This document shows, one piece after another, positions 1-5,532 of a stretch of DNA of 22,207 nt. Numbering within the stretch: the stretch's first letter is position 1; each line of letters opens with the position of its first letter. Source of the DNA: an uncultured Mycoplasmatota bacterium (GTDB taxonomy: Bacteria; Bacillota_I; Bacilli_A; RF39; UBA660). The notes under the pieces were generated by a model. The model did not search any database. It was given only the letters and a program-made list of their open reading frames with translations, and was not told the DNA's origin. The stretch covers positions 1 to 22,207 of the forward strand of contig CAMMKE010000012.1 of assembly GCA_946497375.1 (NCBI GenBank), written 5' to 3'. The translations under genes were made by a program, and so were the position numbers.

Positions 1-546
1 ATTTCCTAATGCCAAATTAGCATATATATGAGATGAAAGTTGAGGTACTACATCCTGGAATGATGCTAGGGTTGCAAAAGTAATTAGTTCCCTTTCTTTA
101 TAAGTTAAATATTTTCTAGTATAAAAATCCCCAAAACAATAACTTGCTAGATAATCCCAAATAAATTTAAAATCTTCACTTTCATTATTTCTTGATCTAT
201 CTATATTTTCTTTACCAAAAAGATTGTACTGTGTTTCTAATCCTTTAGAATATCTATTATCATTATTAGTAGTAGAAGCCTCATTTGTTTTACCTAAAAC
301 TTCTTCAGTTATTACAAGAAATGGATAAACTTTACCATATCCTAAATATGGAACAGTCTGATATACTGCTTCTTTCAAAGACTCTTTATCTACATGATTT
401 ACCGCTTCACTTAACTTATCTTTAAAAATCTCTTTACTATTAGTAGATATTAAAGCAGGTAATAAAGTTAAGTATTTACTTCTATCATCTATATTACTTT
501 TAATATCGCTAGATATAAAATTATTAACAATATTTTCTATTTCCAC
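1..546 (-). CDS. Carboxymuconolactone decarboxylase (CMD)-family protein, 3' end beyond the window
   Basis: The 182 visible codons read as a two-domain CMD-like protein. An N-terminal helical repeat (KYLTLLPALIS, later YGKVYPFLVITEEVL) is followed by the more typical second repeat with KYLTYKERELITFATLAS and then VVPQLSSHIYANLALGN, which matches the E-x-x-x-L-A-x-L-x-x-x-x-x-x-L-x-x-H-x-x-x-A-L pattern of the family. The CxxC pair of the AhpD peroxidase branch is absent, so disulfide redox activity is not supported. The start is taken as the GTG at 544-546, whose G is the last base of the preceding flavodoxin TAG stop (TAGTG), with a GGAGG ribosome site about 9 bases upstream. It therefore belongs to the flavodoxin transcription unit. 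CMD paralogues beside oxidoreductases are common in aldehyde or thiol stress regulons such as Bacillus AdhR. The substrate cannot be told. Confidence 0.8.
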   Translation of the reverse strand, partial: MEIENIVNNFISSDIKSNIDDRSKYLTLLPALISTNSKEIFKDKLSEAVNHVDKESLKEAVYQTVPYLGYGKVYPFLVITEEVLGKTNEASTTNNDNRYSKGLETQYNLFGKENIDRSRNNESEDFKFIWDYLASYCFGDFYTRKYLTYKERELITFATLASFQDVVPQLSSHIYANLALGN

Positions 547-815
547 TATTTATTTACCTCCTCTATAAATTTATCAATAACACTACTATCAGTTACTAAC
601 TTATCTCCATCAAACTTTAATATTAATTCATTAGTAACATTAGAACAATACTTCTTAATATCATCAATAGTATGTCCTAACCAACCTCCATTAGTAACTA
701 TTGGCATAATAGTTTTTTCTTTTAAATCATACTTCTCTAAGAATGTATGAACAACAGGTGCAAAGGTGTAACCACTGTTTAACTTAAACAGGAGTTGCCA
801 AGATAATGGTATCAT
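546..815 (-). pseudogene. Flavodoxin, C-terminal part after a frameshift
   Basis: This reading frame carries the second half of a short-chain flavodoxin: FAPVVHTFLEKYDLKEKTI (the region after the first FMN loop), then TNGGWLGHTIDDIK, the usual second FMN-contacting loop, and a C-terminal helix ending FIEEVNK. The genuine flavodoxin residues begin near 775. The codons between 815 and about 776 are an out-of-frame reading of the N-terminal half, so the ATG at 815 is not a real start. It cannot be translated as a continuation of the 784-1026 part because the frames differ by +1. The two halves together would make a normal flavodoxin of about 155-160 residues. It probably survives only as a broken gene. 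Whether the ribosome re-initiates here to keep the downstream CMD gene translated is unknown. Confidence 0.75.
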
Positions 816-1026
816 AGTTATCTAGATTAATATCAATATCTTCTATTTCTCTTAAAGTATTACTATTAACCTCTTCTTGTCCTAAATCTACTACTTCATC
901 ATAATCAGTAGAATAAGGAGTTTTAGGTTTAATTTCATAAACATCTACATCAACTTTTTCTTTTATCATATCAACAATACTTTTAGTATTACCAGAATAT
1001 GAATAATAAACAATCGCTTTCTTCAT
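784..1026 (-). pseudogene. Flavodoxin, N-terminal part, truncated by a palindromic insertion
   Basis: The product begins MKKAIVYYSYSGNTKSIVDM, a textbook flavodoxin start: a beta strand followed by the phosphate-binding loop S-x-S-G-N-T for FMN. It continues to NYDTIILATPV and then meets TAA. A flavodoxin should continue through the aromatic FMN loop into TFAPVVHTFL, which is found in another frame (546-815 entry). Deleting 7 bases inside the palindrome at 775-791 gives the continuous reading TPVNSGYTFAPVV, so a small insertion is the simplest explanation. The start has a good ribosome site (AAGAAGG, 8-9 bases upstream). A MerR-type promoter with a 19-bp spacer lies just upstream (1053-1083), so the unit looks still regulated although its first gene is broken. 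Flavodoxins are small FMN electron carriers. Confidence 0.8.
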
Positions 1027-1052
1027 AAATATACCTTCTTTCTTACAAGATA

Positions 1053-1083
1053 ATTTTACTACTTAGACTTAACTCCAAGTCAA
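1053..1083 (-). promoter_or_regulatory. MerR-family-type promoter/operator before the flavodoxin-CMD unit
   Basis: On the minus strand a -35 TTGACT (1078-1083) and a -10 TAAAAT (1053-1058) are separated by 19 bases instead of 17. The spacer holds a dyad at 1061-1080 with arms ACTTGGA and TCTAAGT around GTTAAG (one mismatch). The overlong spacer with an internal dyad is the signature of MerR-family activators, and this sequence resembles operators described for the AdhR/NmlR group. No merR gene lies in the window, so the regulator would be encoded elsewhere. Confidence 0.75.
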
Positions 1084-1090
1084 GAGTAAA

Positions 1091-1402
1091 TTACTTAGTT
1101 TCTTTATCTATCCAATCTAAATAATCTTTACTTGGACTAGTTAGTGGGAAAACAGCAAACTCAGGTACATTATAACTATGAATTTCTTTTATCACTTCAT
1201 AAACTTCATTAACTAAAGACTCTTTAGTCTTCATAAAAACTAAGTATTCTTTGTCATCTTCTCTTTCTCTTTTATAATTCCAACTACTATTACTAGTTAT
1301 TACTTGTAAACTTGCAACTAACTTTTCCTTTAAAAGTTTTTCTTTTGTTAAATTAACTTCTTCTTCATTATTAAATGCTACTTCTATCATTACATATCTC
1401 AT
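1091..1402 (-). CDS. cutA: CutA-like divalent-ion tolerance protein
   Basis: This 103-residue protein has the CutA1 length and layout: a beta strand MRYVMIEVAFNNEEE, a helix with LLKEKLVASLQVI, the S-x-x-W-x-x strand (SNSSWNYK), the E-Y-L-V-F-M-K-T-K strand, a helix, then HSYNVPEFAVFPL and the C-terminal YLDWIDK. In typical CutA the motif is HPYEVPEI; here HSYNVPEF keeps the His, Tyr, Val, Pro and Glu. The usual Cys-Val-Asn segment is ASLQVI, so no conserved Cys is present. CutA forms a ferredoxin-like homotrimer in the cytoplasm. Its link to copper tolerance is historical and its exact job is unsettled. The start has AAGGTGAT a few bases upstream. It sits downstream of a terminator, so it probably has its own weak promoter. 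Confidence 0.85.
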   Translation of the reverse strand: MRYVMIEVAFNNEEEVNLTKEKLLKEKLVASLQVITSNSSWNYKREREDDKEYLVFMKTKESLVNEVYEVIKEIHSYNVPEFAVFPLTSPSKDYLDWIDKETK

Positions 1403-1420
1403 CTTATCACCTTCAAATAT

Positions 1421-1426
1421 ATTATA
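1421..1426 (-). promoter_or_regulatory. Possible -10 box of a cutA promoter
   Basis: TATAAT on the minus strand lies about 20 bases before the cutA start codon and just after the terminator of the preceding gene. No good -35 is visible, and the surroundings are so AT-rich that chance is a real alternative. Confidence 0.3.
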
Positions 1427-1444
1427 TAAAATTTTATGAAATTT

Positions 1445-1491
1445 AAAAAGATGCTAAACAGTTTTCTTATAAACTAAACAAGCATCTTTTT
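1445..1491 (-). terminator. Intrinsic terminator overlapping the 3' end of the DUF3419-like gene
   Basis: The arms AAAAAGATGC and GCATCTTTTT (plus 1445-1454 and 1482-1491) form a perfect 10-bp stem. An inner AGTTT/AAACT pairing reduces the loop. The minus-strand RNA ends in TTTTT. The left arm of the RNA hairpin lies inside the last codons and the stop codon of the gene ending at 1454. Confidence 0.7.
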
Positions 1492-2458
1492 CTCTCTTTG
1501 GATCCATATTAGTATATGGATTTTCATAATAATCAATAGATTTAAAATAATAATAGTTAAATTCATCCAAAGGAAATACCTTATCTCTTATCTCTTTATT
1601 AAATATACCATTGGAATAGTACTCATCAAATATTGTATAAATATAACCTATAATAATTATCCCATTATCATTAAGATTATCTTTAAATGACATTATATAA
1701 TTTTTAAAGGCTTCTAGTGGTAATTTTCTTTGTAAATAAGCAGTCTCACAAATTGTATTTTTTAAAAACATAGAAGAAGCATATTGAATTATATTAGAAA
1801 AATACATTAAATCATAATTTTTTGCCAATTCTAGTTCTTTAATATCTTTATTTATAAAAGTTATTTTAATATTTTTAGAAACTTCTTTAAGTTTTTCAAA
1901 GTTATCATCATCTAAATATGATACTGTATGTTCTAAAGTATCTCTAAAATATTCATCACTAGTAAATAATTTAGCACCTTCTCTAATAGATAAAAATTTA
2001 TGTTTACTATATAGATTAGCCCAAAACTTATAACTATTTCCTTTTAAATTAGGTGCAATTTTATCAAATATTCTTATATCAAAAGGTTTTATTAAACGAT
2101 TCCCAAATATAGTATAATTATCAGTGCCACGATAGCAAAAATAATCTAAATATTCTTCTTTAGTTAGATTAGCATCAAGTGCTGCTTTTTTAAGATAAAA
2201 AAGATATTCTGTTAAAGGATTAATATCAAAAGCAGTAACACTACTCGCTCCTCTTAAATACATATCAAAAACTTGATCAGATGAACCTAAAACACTAAGA
2301 CAATCTTTATCTTTAAAATTAAAATGACTAAACATTCCATTAATATTTTCTGTAGTAAATGGATATATCATATCAAAGATATCATCATTTTCTCTAAAAA
2401 ATGATGGTATTTTTATCAAATAATTAGCTCTTTTTATATCATCTTTTATTTTAGACAT
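1454..2458 (-). CDS. DUF3419/BtaA-like SAM-dependent transferase (function unproven)
   Basis: This 334-residue soluble protein has a Rossmann-like SAM-binding region near residues 53-95: LSVLGSSDQVFDMYLRGA, then VTAFDINPLTEYLFYLKKAAL. The G-S-S-D-Q glycine-serine loop, the acidic FDINP motif and the following LKKAA helix are the pattern of the DUF3419 family, which includes BtaA, an S-adenosylmethionine:diacylglycerol 3-amino-3-carboxypropyl transferase of betaine-lipid synthesis. A later segment, NYDLMYFSNIIQYA, fits the post-motif strand of class I methyltransferase folds. No membrane segments are visible. Its neighbour upstream is a divergent SAM synthetase, which fits SAM use, although a promoter between them suggests separate control. 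The start ATG has GGAG eight bases upstream. A generic methyltransferase is the main alternative. Confidence 0.6.
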   Translation of the reverse strand: MSKIKDDIKRANYLIKIPSFFRENDDIFDMIYPFTTENINGMFSHFNFKDKDCLSVLGSSDQVFDMYLRGASSVTAFDINPLTEYLFYLKKAALDANLTKEEYLDYFCYRGTDNYTIFGNRLIKPFDIRIFDKIAPNLKGNSYKFWANLYSKHKFLSIREGAKLFTSDEYFRDTLEHTVSYLDDDNFEKLKEVSKNIKITFINKDIKELELAKNYDLMYFSNIIQYASSMFLKNTICETAYLQRKLPLEAFKNYIMSFKDNLNDNGIIIIGYIYTIFDEYYSNGIFNKEIRDKVFPLDEFNYYYFKSIDYYENPYTNMDPKREKDACLVYKKTV

Positions 2459-2479
2459 ATAATCAACTCCGTGCTAGTT

Positions 2480-2508
2480 ATAATATCACTAATATATCTA
2501 AAAGTAAA
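2480..2508 (-). promoter_or_regulatory. Promoter of the DUF3419-like gene
   Basis: TTTACT (-35, 2503-2508) and TATTAT (-10, 2480-2485) are separated by exactly 17 bases, and the -10 is preceded by TGA (extended -10). It sits 22 bases before the start codon of the gene at 2458. Confidence 0.55.
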
Positions 2509-2529
2509 GTATCATAAATAATTATATTT

Positions 2530-2555
2530 TACCAGTTTTTACCAATTAATACCAA
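2530..2555. repeat. Three TACCA(A) boxes at exact 10-bp spacing
   Basis: On the plus strand TACCA begins at 2530, 2540 and 2550 (TACCAG, TACCAA, TACCAA), one helical turn apart, 21 bases upstream of the predicted -35 at 2503-2508. Similar paired boxes occur at 7968 and 21830. Confidence 0.55.
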
Positions 2556-2563
2556 AAGAAAAA

Positions 2564-3592
2564 CTAGTCTTGGAAATGTCCAAATCTAGCTTTTTCTTCA
2601 TAACATATATTTAATAAATCTAAATCCTTAATAATATTTTTAGGGGTACACTCAAGATATAATGATTCATCTGGTTCGATATAGCCTTTATCACTATCTA
2701 TATATATTGATAAAGGTTTATCTATACCAATAGCATAACTAATAACTACTTCACACCAAGATAAGTTATATCTTTTTAAATAATCCTTAGCGATTAATCT
2801 TGCTTTATAAGTAGCACTTCTATCTACTTTAGTAGGGTCTTTCCCAGAAAAAGCACCTCCACCTACTCTTGCAAATGATTGATAAGAATCAACTACTATC
2901 TTTCTTCCAGTAAGACCAGAATCTCCTTCAAATCCACCTATTTCAAATCTACCAGTAGGATTAATTAAAAACTCTTCTATTTCAATATCATAATCTTTAC
3001 ATATAGATAGACAAGCCTCTTTTATTAAGTTATCTGTATAGTCACGATGTTCTTCATCATTTTGATAAGAAATAGTAAAATATTTAATCTTTTTTAATTT
3101 CATATTATCATCATAATAACCTGTAATCTCTGCTTTACCATCACTTTTTAGATAAGAACAAGTTTGTCTTTCTTTATCATACCATTTACTAAATCTTTGT
3201 AATATTACCATAGCAGTAGGAAGTAGTTCTTTAGTATCGTTAACTGCATAACCAAACATCATCCCTTGATCCCCTGCTCCACCTACTTCATCATTAGTAC
3301 CCATGGCAATATCAGGACTTTGTTTACCTAAATTATTAATTATTTCATAATTAGTATCATAACCAACACTAGCTAAAACTCGTTTAACAATTCTTTCTAC
3401 ATCAACATCTACTTTACTAGTAACTTCTCCTGTAATAAATATTTTACCTTTACCACCCATTACTTCTATACCACATCTAGAATGTTTATCTTCTTTTAAA
3501 TAAGCATCAAGTAAAGCATCACTAATTTGATCACACACTTTATCAGGATGACCACGAAATACTATTTCATTTGTATATAATCTCATTCTCAT
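2564..3592 (-). CDS. metK: S-adenosylmethionine synthetase, divergent short form
   Basis: The enzyme makes SAM from methionine and ATP. Diagnostic motifs are all present: GHPDKVCDQISDALLDAYL near residue 14 (catalytic His of HPDK), GGAGDQGMMFGYA (Asp of the GDQG loop), NPTGRFEIGGFEGDSGLTGR, and the P-loop region ARVGGGAFSGKDPTKVDRSA with both lysines. It is 342 residues, shorter than the usual 380-400. Several normally fixed positions differ: VFRGHPDK replaces the usual TEGHPDK, and DSYQSFARVGGG replaces the usual DTYGG-ARHGGG, so the His before GGG is lost. The C-terminus is also short (CYEEKARFGHFQD). This looks like a second, specialised MetK and not the housekeeping copy. There is no visible riboswitch upstream. 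A second in-frame ATG at 3584-3586 could be the start, and the ribosome site is weak for both. Confidence 0.85.
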   Translation of the reverse strand: MRMRLYTNEIVFRGHPDKVCDQISDALLDAYLKEDKHSRCGIEVMGGKGKIFITGEVTSKVDVDVERIVKRVLASVGYDTNYEIINNLGKQSPDIAMGTNDEVGGAGDQGMMFGYAVNDTKELLPTAMVILQRFSKWYDKERQTCSYLKSDGKAEITGYYDDNMKLKKIKYFTISYQNDEEHRDYTDNLIKEACLSICKDYDIEIEEFLINPTGRFEIGGFEGDSGLTGRKIVVDSYQSFARVGGGAFSGKDPTKVDRSATYKARLIAKDYLKRYNLSWCEVVISYAIGIDKPLSIYIDSDKGYIEPDESLYLECTPKNIIKDLDLLNICYEEKARFGHFQD

Positions 3593-3639
3593 AACATCAC
3601 AACCATCTAATAATTTAGTATTTATAATTAACTTGAATA

Positions 3640-4077
3640 TTATCTATTTAATTTTATATTATTCTTATCTAACCACTCTTTTATTATAGAGTCATAATAA
3701 CCATAAGAGAACTCCATATATTCTTCATACAGATTATATTTTTTTAAAGTATTATTAAATTTATCAATATAATCATGATTTCTTAAAGTACCAAATAACT
3801 CTTTTCTTACCTTCTTATCTATAACACATTCCTTAACATAAAATCTCATTACTATCTCGTGATTAATATCATCATATGTAGGTAGTTTATAAATGTTAAG
3901 TTCTTTATGATGAGGTATTATCGAATTATTTTTATCTTCTAAAGAACTTTTATCAAAATCTTTAAATTTCTTTATACAATCATATGGGTTAACTATCTCC
4001 ATAGTATCAATTTTTAAATAATATGTTTGATACTGTTTAATAGTTCTTAAAAAGTCAACTAAATTCATTTCTTCCAT
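3640..4077 (-). CDS. UPF0158-family protein (copy 1)
   Basis: This 145-residue protein of unknown function has the UPF0158 outline: an N-terminal helix and a strand YYLKIDTMEIV (corresponding to the YYLDLETGEV strand of the family), then a C-terminal half with TLRNHDYIDKFNNTLKKY, EEYMEFSYGYYDSIIKEWL and NNIKL. The last two match the family's (R)-G-A-F-x-x-F ... W-x-x-x-x ... I-A-x-x-W-L-x-x-x-x-I pattern in a weakened form. It is a divergent paralogue of the protein at 5082-5492. It lies in a run with the pRiA4b-like and SEC-C genes with gaps of 10-40 bases, so co-transcription is likely. The ribosome site is GAGGAATGA, 7-8 bases before ATG. Confidence 0.6.
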   Translation of the reverse strand: MEEMNLVDFLRTIKQYQTYYLKIDTMEIVNPYDCIKKFKDFDKSSLEDKNNSIIPHHKELNIYKLPTYDDINHEIVMRFYVKECVIDKKVRKELFGTLRNHDYIDKFNNTLKKYNLYEEYMEFSYGYYDSIIKEWLDKNNIKLNR

Positions 4078-4102
4078 AATTATTCATTCCTCTTCAGTAG
4101 GA

Positions 4103-4702
4103 TTACTCTCCTACTTCATAACCATTCTTAATTGCTAAGATTCTTCCTTTTAATATTTCATTGTCATGATTTATATCATATTCTCTATAATCATATTTAA
4201 TATCTCTTTCATATCCAGGAGTAAAATAATAATCAGAATGTCCCAATTTATCTGTATCATCTACTATTTCTTTTAATTCAAAGTCACTCATATCATCAAG
4301 CATTCCTTGCCCTTTACCATCAACTATTAAAGGATATTTATAATTATCATGTATATTTAACTCTCTTGAACCTAAATAAGTAATATAAAAAGTTGTTGTT
4401 GAACCATAGTCATACTCCATCACTAAAGTATCTTTATTTTTTAATTTTAAATCACTTAACTTAGTAATTGTGGCATTAATAGGAGGAACTTCACTATGAT
4501 CATCTTCTATACATACCCAACTATCATAGACTTTATCTTTATATTTTATATCATACAAATGATATGCTAGTGAATCAAATGATGCTAGTATTGTATAAGC
4601 TAAATCTGCAACTGTTCTTCTATCTGGTATCTCTATTTTTCTCCATATTTTATCTTCTAACCCCTCTATTCCTACTCTAAAAGTTAACACTTTCTCCATC
4701 AT
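4103..4702 (-). CDS. Plasmid pRiA4b ORF-3-like family protein
   Basis: The N-terminal half matches the pRiA4b ORF-3 fold: VLTFRVGIEGLEDKIWRKIE (strand plus W-R-x-I), DRRTVADLAYTILASFD (the dL-x-x-x-I helix), AYHLYDI (the conserved H-L-Y/F), and MEYDYGSTTTFYI (the Y-x-Y-D-F-G-D-x-W-x-x strand). The C-terminal part has YPLIVDGKGQGMLDD, like the family's C-x-G/E-D segment. Function is unknown; the fold is beta-grasp-like and the family often occurs next to or fused with SEC-C motifs, as here. The frame opens further up to a GTG at 4706-4708, but that GTG is part of the likely ribosome site AGAGG, so ATG at 4700-4702 (or the next ATG) is chosen. About 199 residues. Confidence 0.75.
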   Translation of the reverse strand: MMEKVLTFRVGIEGLEDKIWRKIEIPDRRTVADLAYTILASFDSLAYHLYDIKYKDKVYDSWVCIEDDHSEVPPINATITKLSDLKLKNKDTLVMEYDYGSTTTFYITYLGSRELNIHDNYKYPLIVDGKGQGMLDDMSDFELKEIVDDTDKLGHSDYYFTPGYERDIKYDYREYDINHDNEILKGRILAIKNGYEVGE

Positions 4703-4710
4703 AAACACCT

Positions 4711-5070
4711 CTACTTTATATTTAATTCTTTTTTTATAATTTTCTTTATTTCTGTTGGAATATAATAAGAAAGATAATTATCTTTTTCATATACAAAAAC
4801 CCATAATGCTTCTATATCGTCCTGATATGCAGACATATTCATTGAATTTTCATTATCAAGTAACTTTTGAAAATAAAGCCTAGTAAATAGATCTGTTTTA
4901 GAAGCACTTAAACAGAATGCAAAGCTATCTATGATATATTCTTTTAAATCTTCTATATTATCTAAATCATAATCTTCAAGTTTTTCATTAATAATATCCT
5001 TATTTAATTCTTTTAAGGAAGAAAGTAAATCTGTTTTATCTTTCTTTATTATATATTTATCATATTTCAT
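4711..5070 (-). CDS. Small protein resembling one module of the neighbouring SEC-C protein
   Basis: This 119-residue protein matches no named family I recognise. Its order of elements parallels two stretches in the 663-residue protein encoded at 5533-7524: a leading TDLLSSLKELNKD helix, an acidic middle, and a C-terminal strand-helix YLSYYIPTEIKKIIKKEL. That last element corresponds to [17 protein letters not shown] and [15 protein letters not shown] in the large protein. It therefore looks like a free-standing copy of the repeated module, without the Cys-rich SEC-C tail. The start is taken at ATG 5068-5070 because AGGTGAGG precedes it by 2-3 bases. The frame is open up to a TTG at 5086-5088 that overlaps the stop of the gene upstream. 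It is probably co-transcribed with both neighbours. Confidence 0.6.
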   Translation of the reverse strand: MKYDKYIIKKDKTDLLSSLKELNKDIINEKLEDYDLDNIEDLKEYIIDSFAFCLSASKTDLFTRLYFQKLLDNENSMNMSAYQDDIEALWVFVYEKDNYLSYYIPTEIKKIIKKELNIK

Positions 5071-5081
5071 ATCCTCACCTA

Positions 5082-5492
5082 TTAACAATCCTCTTCAAAT
5101 TCTATATTATTATCAATACACCATTCTTTAGCAATGACTTTATATTTTTCATCTTTATATTTATACCATTCTTCAAGTAAATCACTGGATTCAACAATAT
5201 ACCTAAATCTACTAAATGCTCCCCTACCTCTTGTAGCATCATATAACTTTTCTCTTAAATTAATATCTTCAATAGTATCAATAAAATCTTGCATTATATC
5301 ATAATCATTTTTAGAAAAGTAATCAAACATACAAATTATATTATCATTAAATTCATCTTCTTCTTTATATGTAGAATACTCTTCATTAAACCCCCACTGC
5401 CATAATATCTCATTAGTTTCTTTATTAAAATAACAAGTACTATTCATATCAACATCTTCTAAAGCATCTTTTATTACTGAAAGTTTTACCAT
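5082..5492 (-). CDS. UPF0158-family protein (copy 2)
   Basis: This 136-residue acidic protein is a clearer UPF0158 member than the copy at 3640-4077. It has an N-terminal helix KLSVIKDALEDVDM, a strand pair STCYFNKETNEIL, a central DIMQDFIDTIEDINLREKL, and the family's most conserved block: RGRGAFSRFRYIVES, then LEEWYKYKDEKYKVIAKEW and IEFEE. The G-A-F-x-R-F and the I-A-x-x-W-C endings are well preserved. No enzyme residues are known for this family. The ribosome site AAGGAG lies 8 bases before the ATG. It follows the SEC-C gene by 40 bases. Confidence 0.75.
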   Translation of the reverse strand: MVKLSVIKDALEDVDMNSTCYFNKETNEILWQWGFNEEYSTYKEEDEFNDNIICMFDYFSKNDYDIMQDFIDTIEDINLREKLYDATRGRGAFSRFRYIVESSDLLEEWYKYKDEKYKVIAKEWCIDNNIEFEEDC

Positions 5493-5532
5493 AGTTCACA
5501 CTCCTTGTATAATAGTTTTTGTAAGTGAAAAA

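Noticed and set aside
2564..3640. SAM riboswitch before metK
   Set aside because: The leader between 3593 and 3639 is under 50 bases, too short for a riboswitch aptamer plus terminator.
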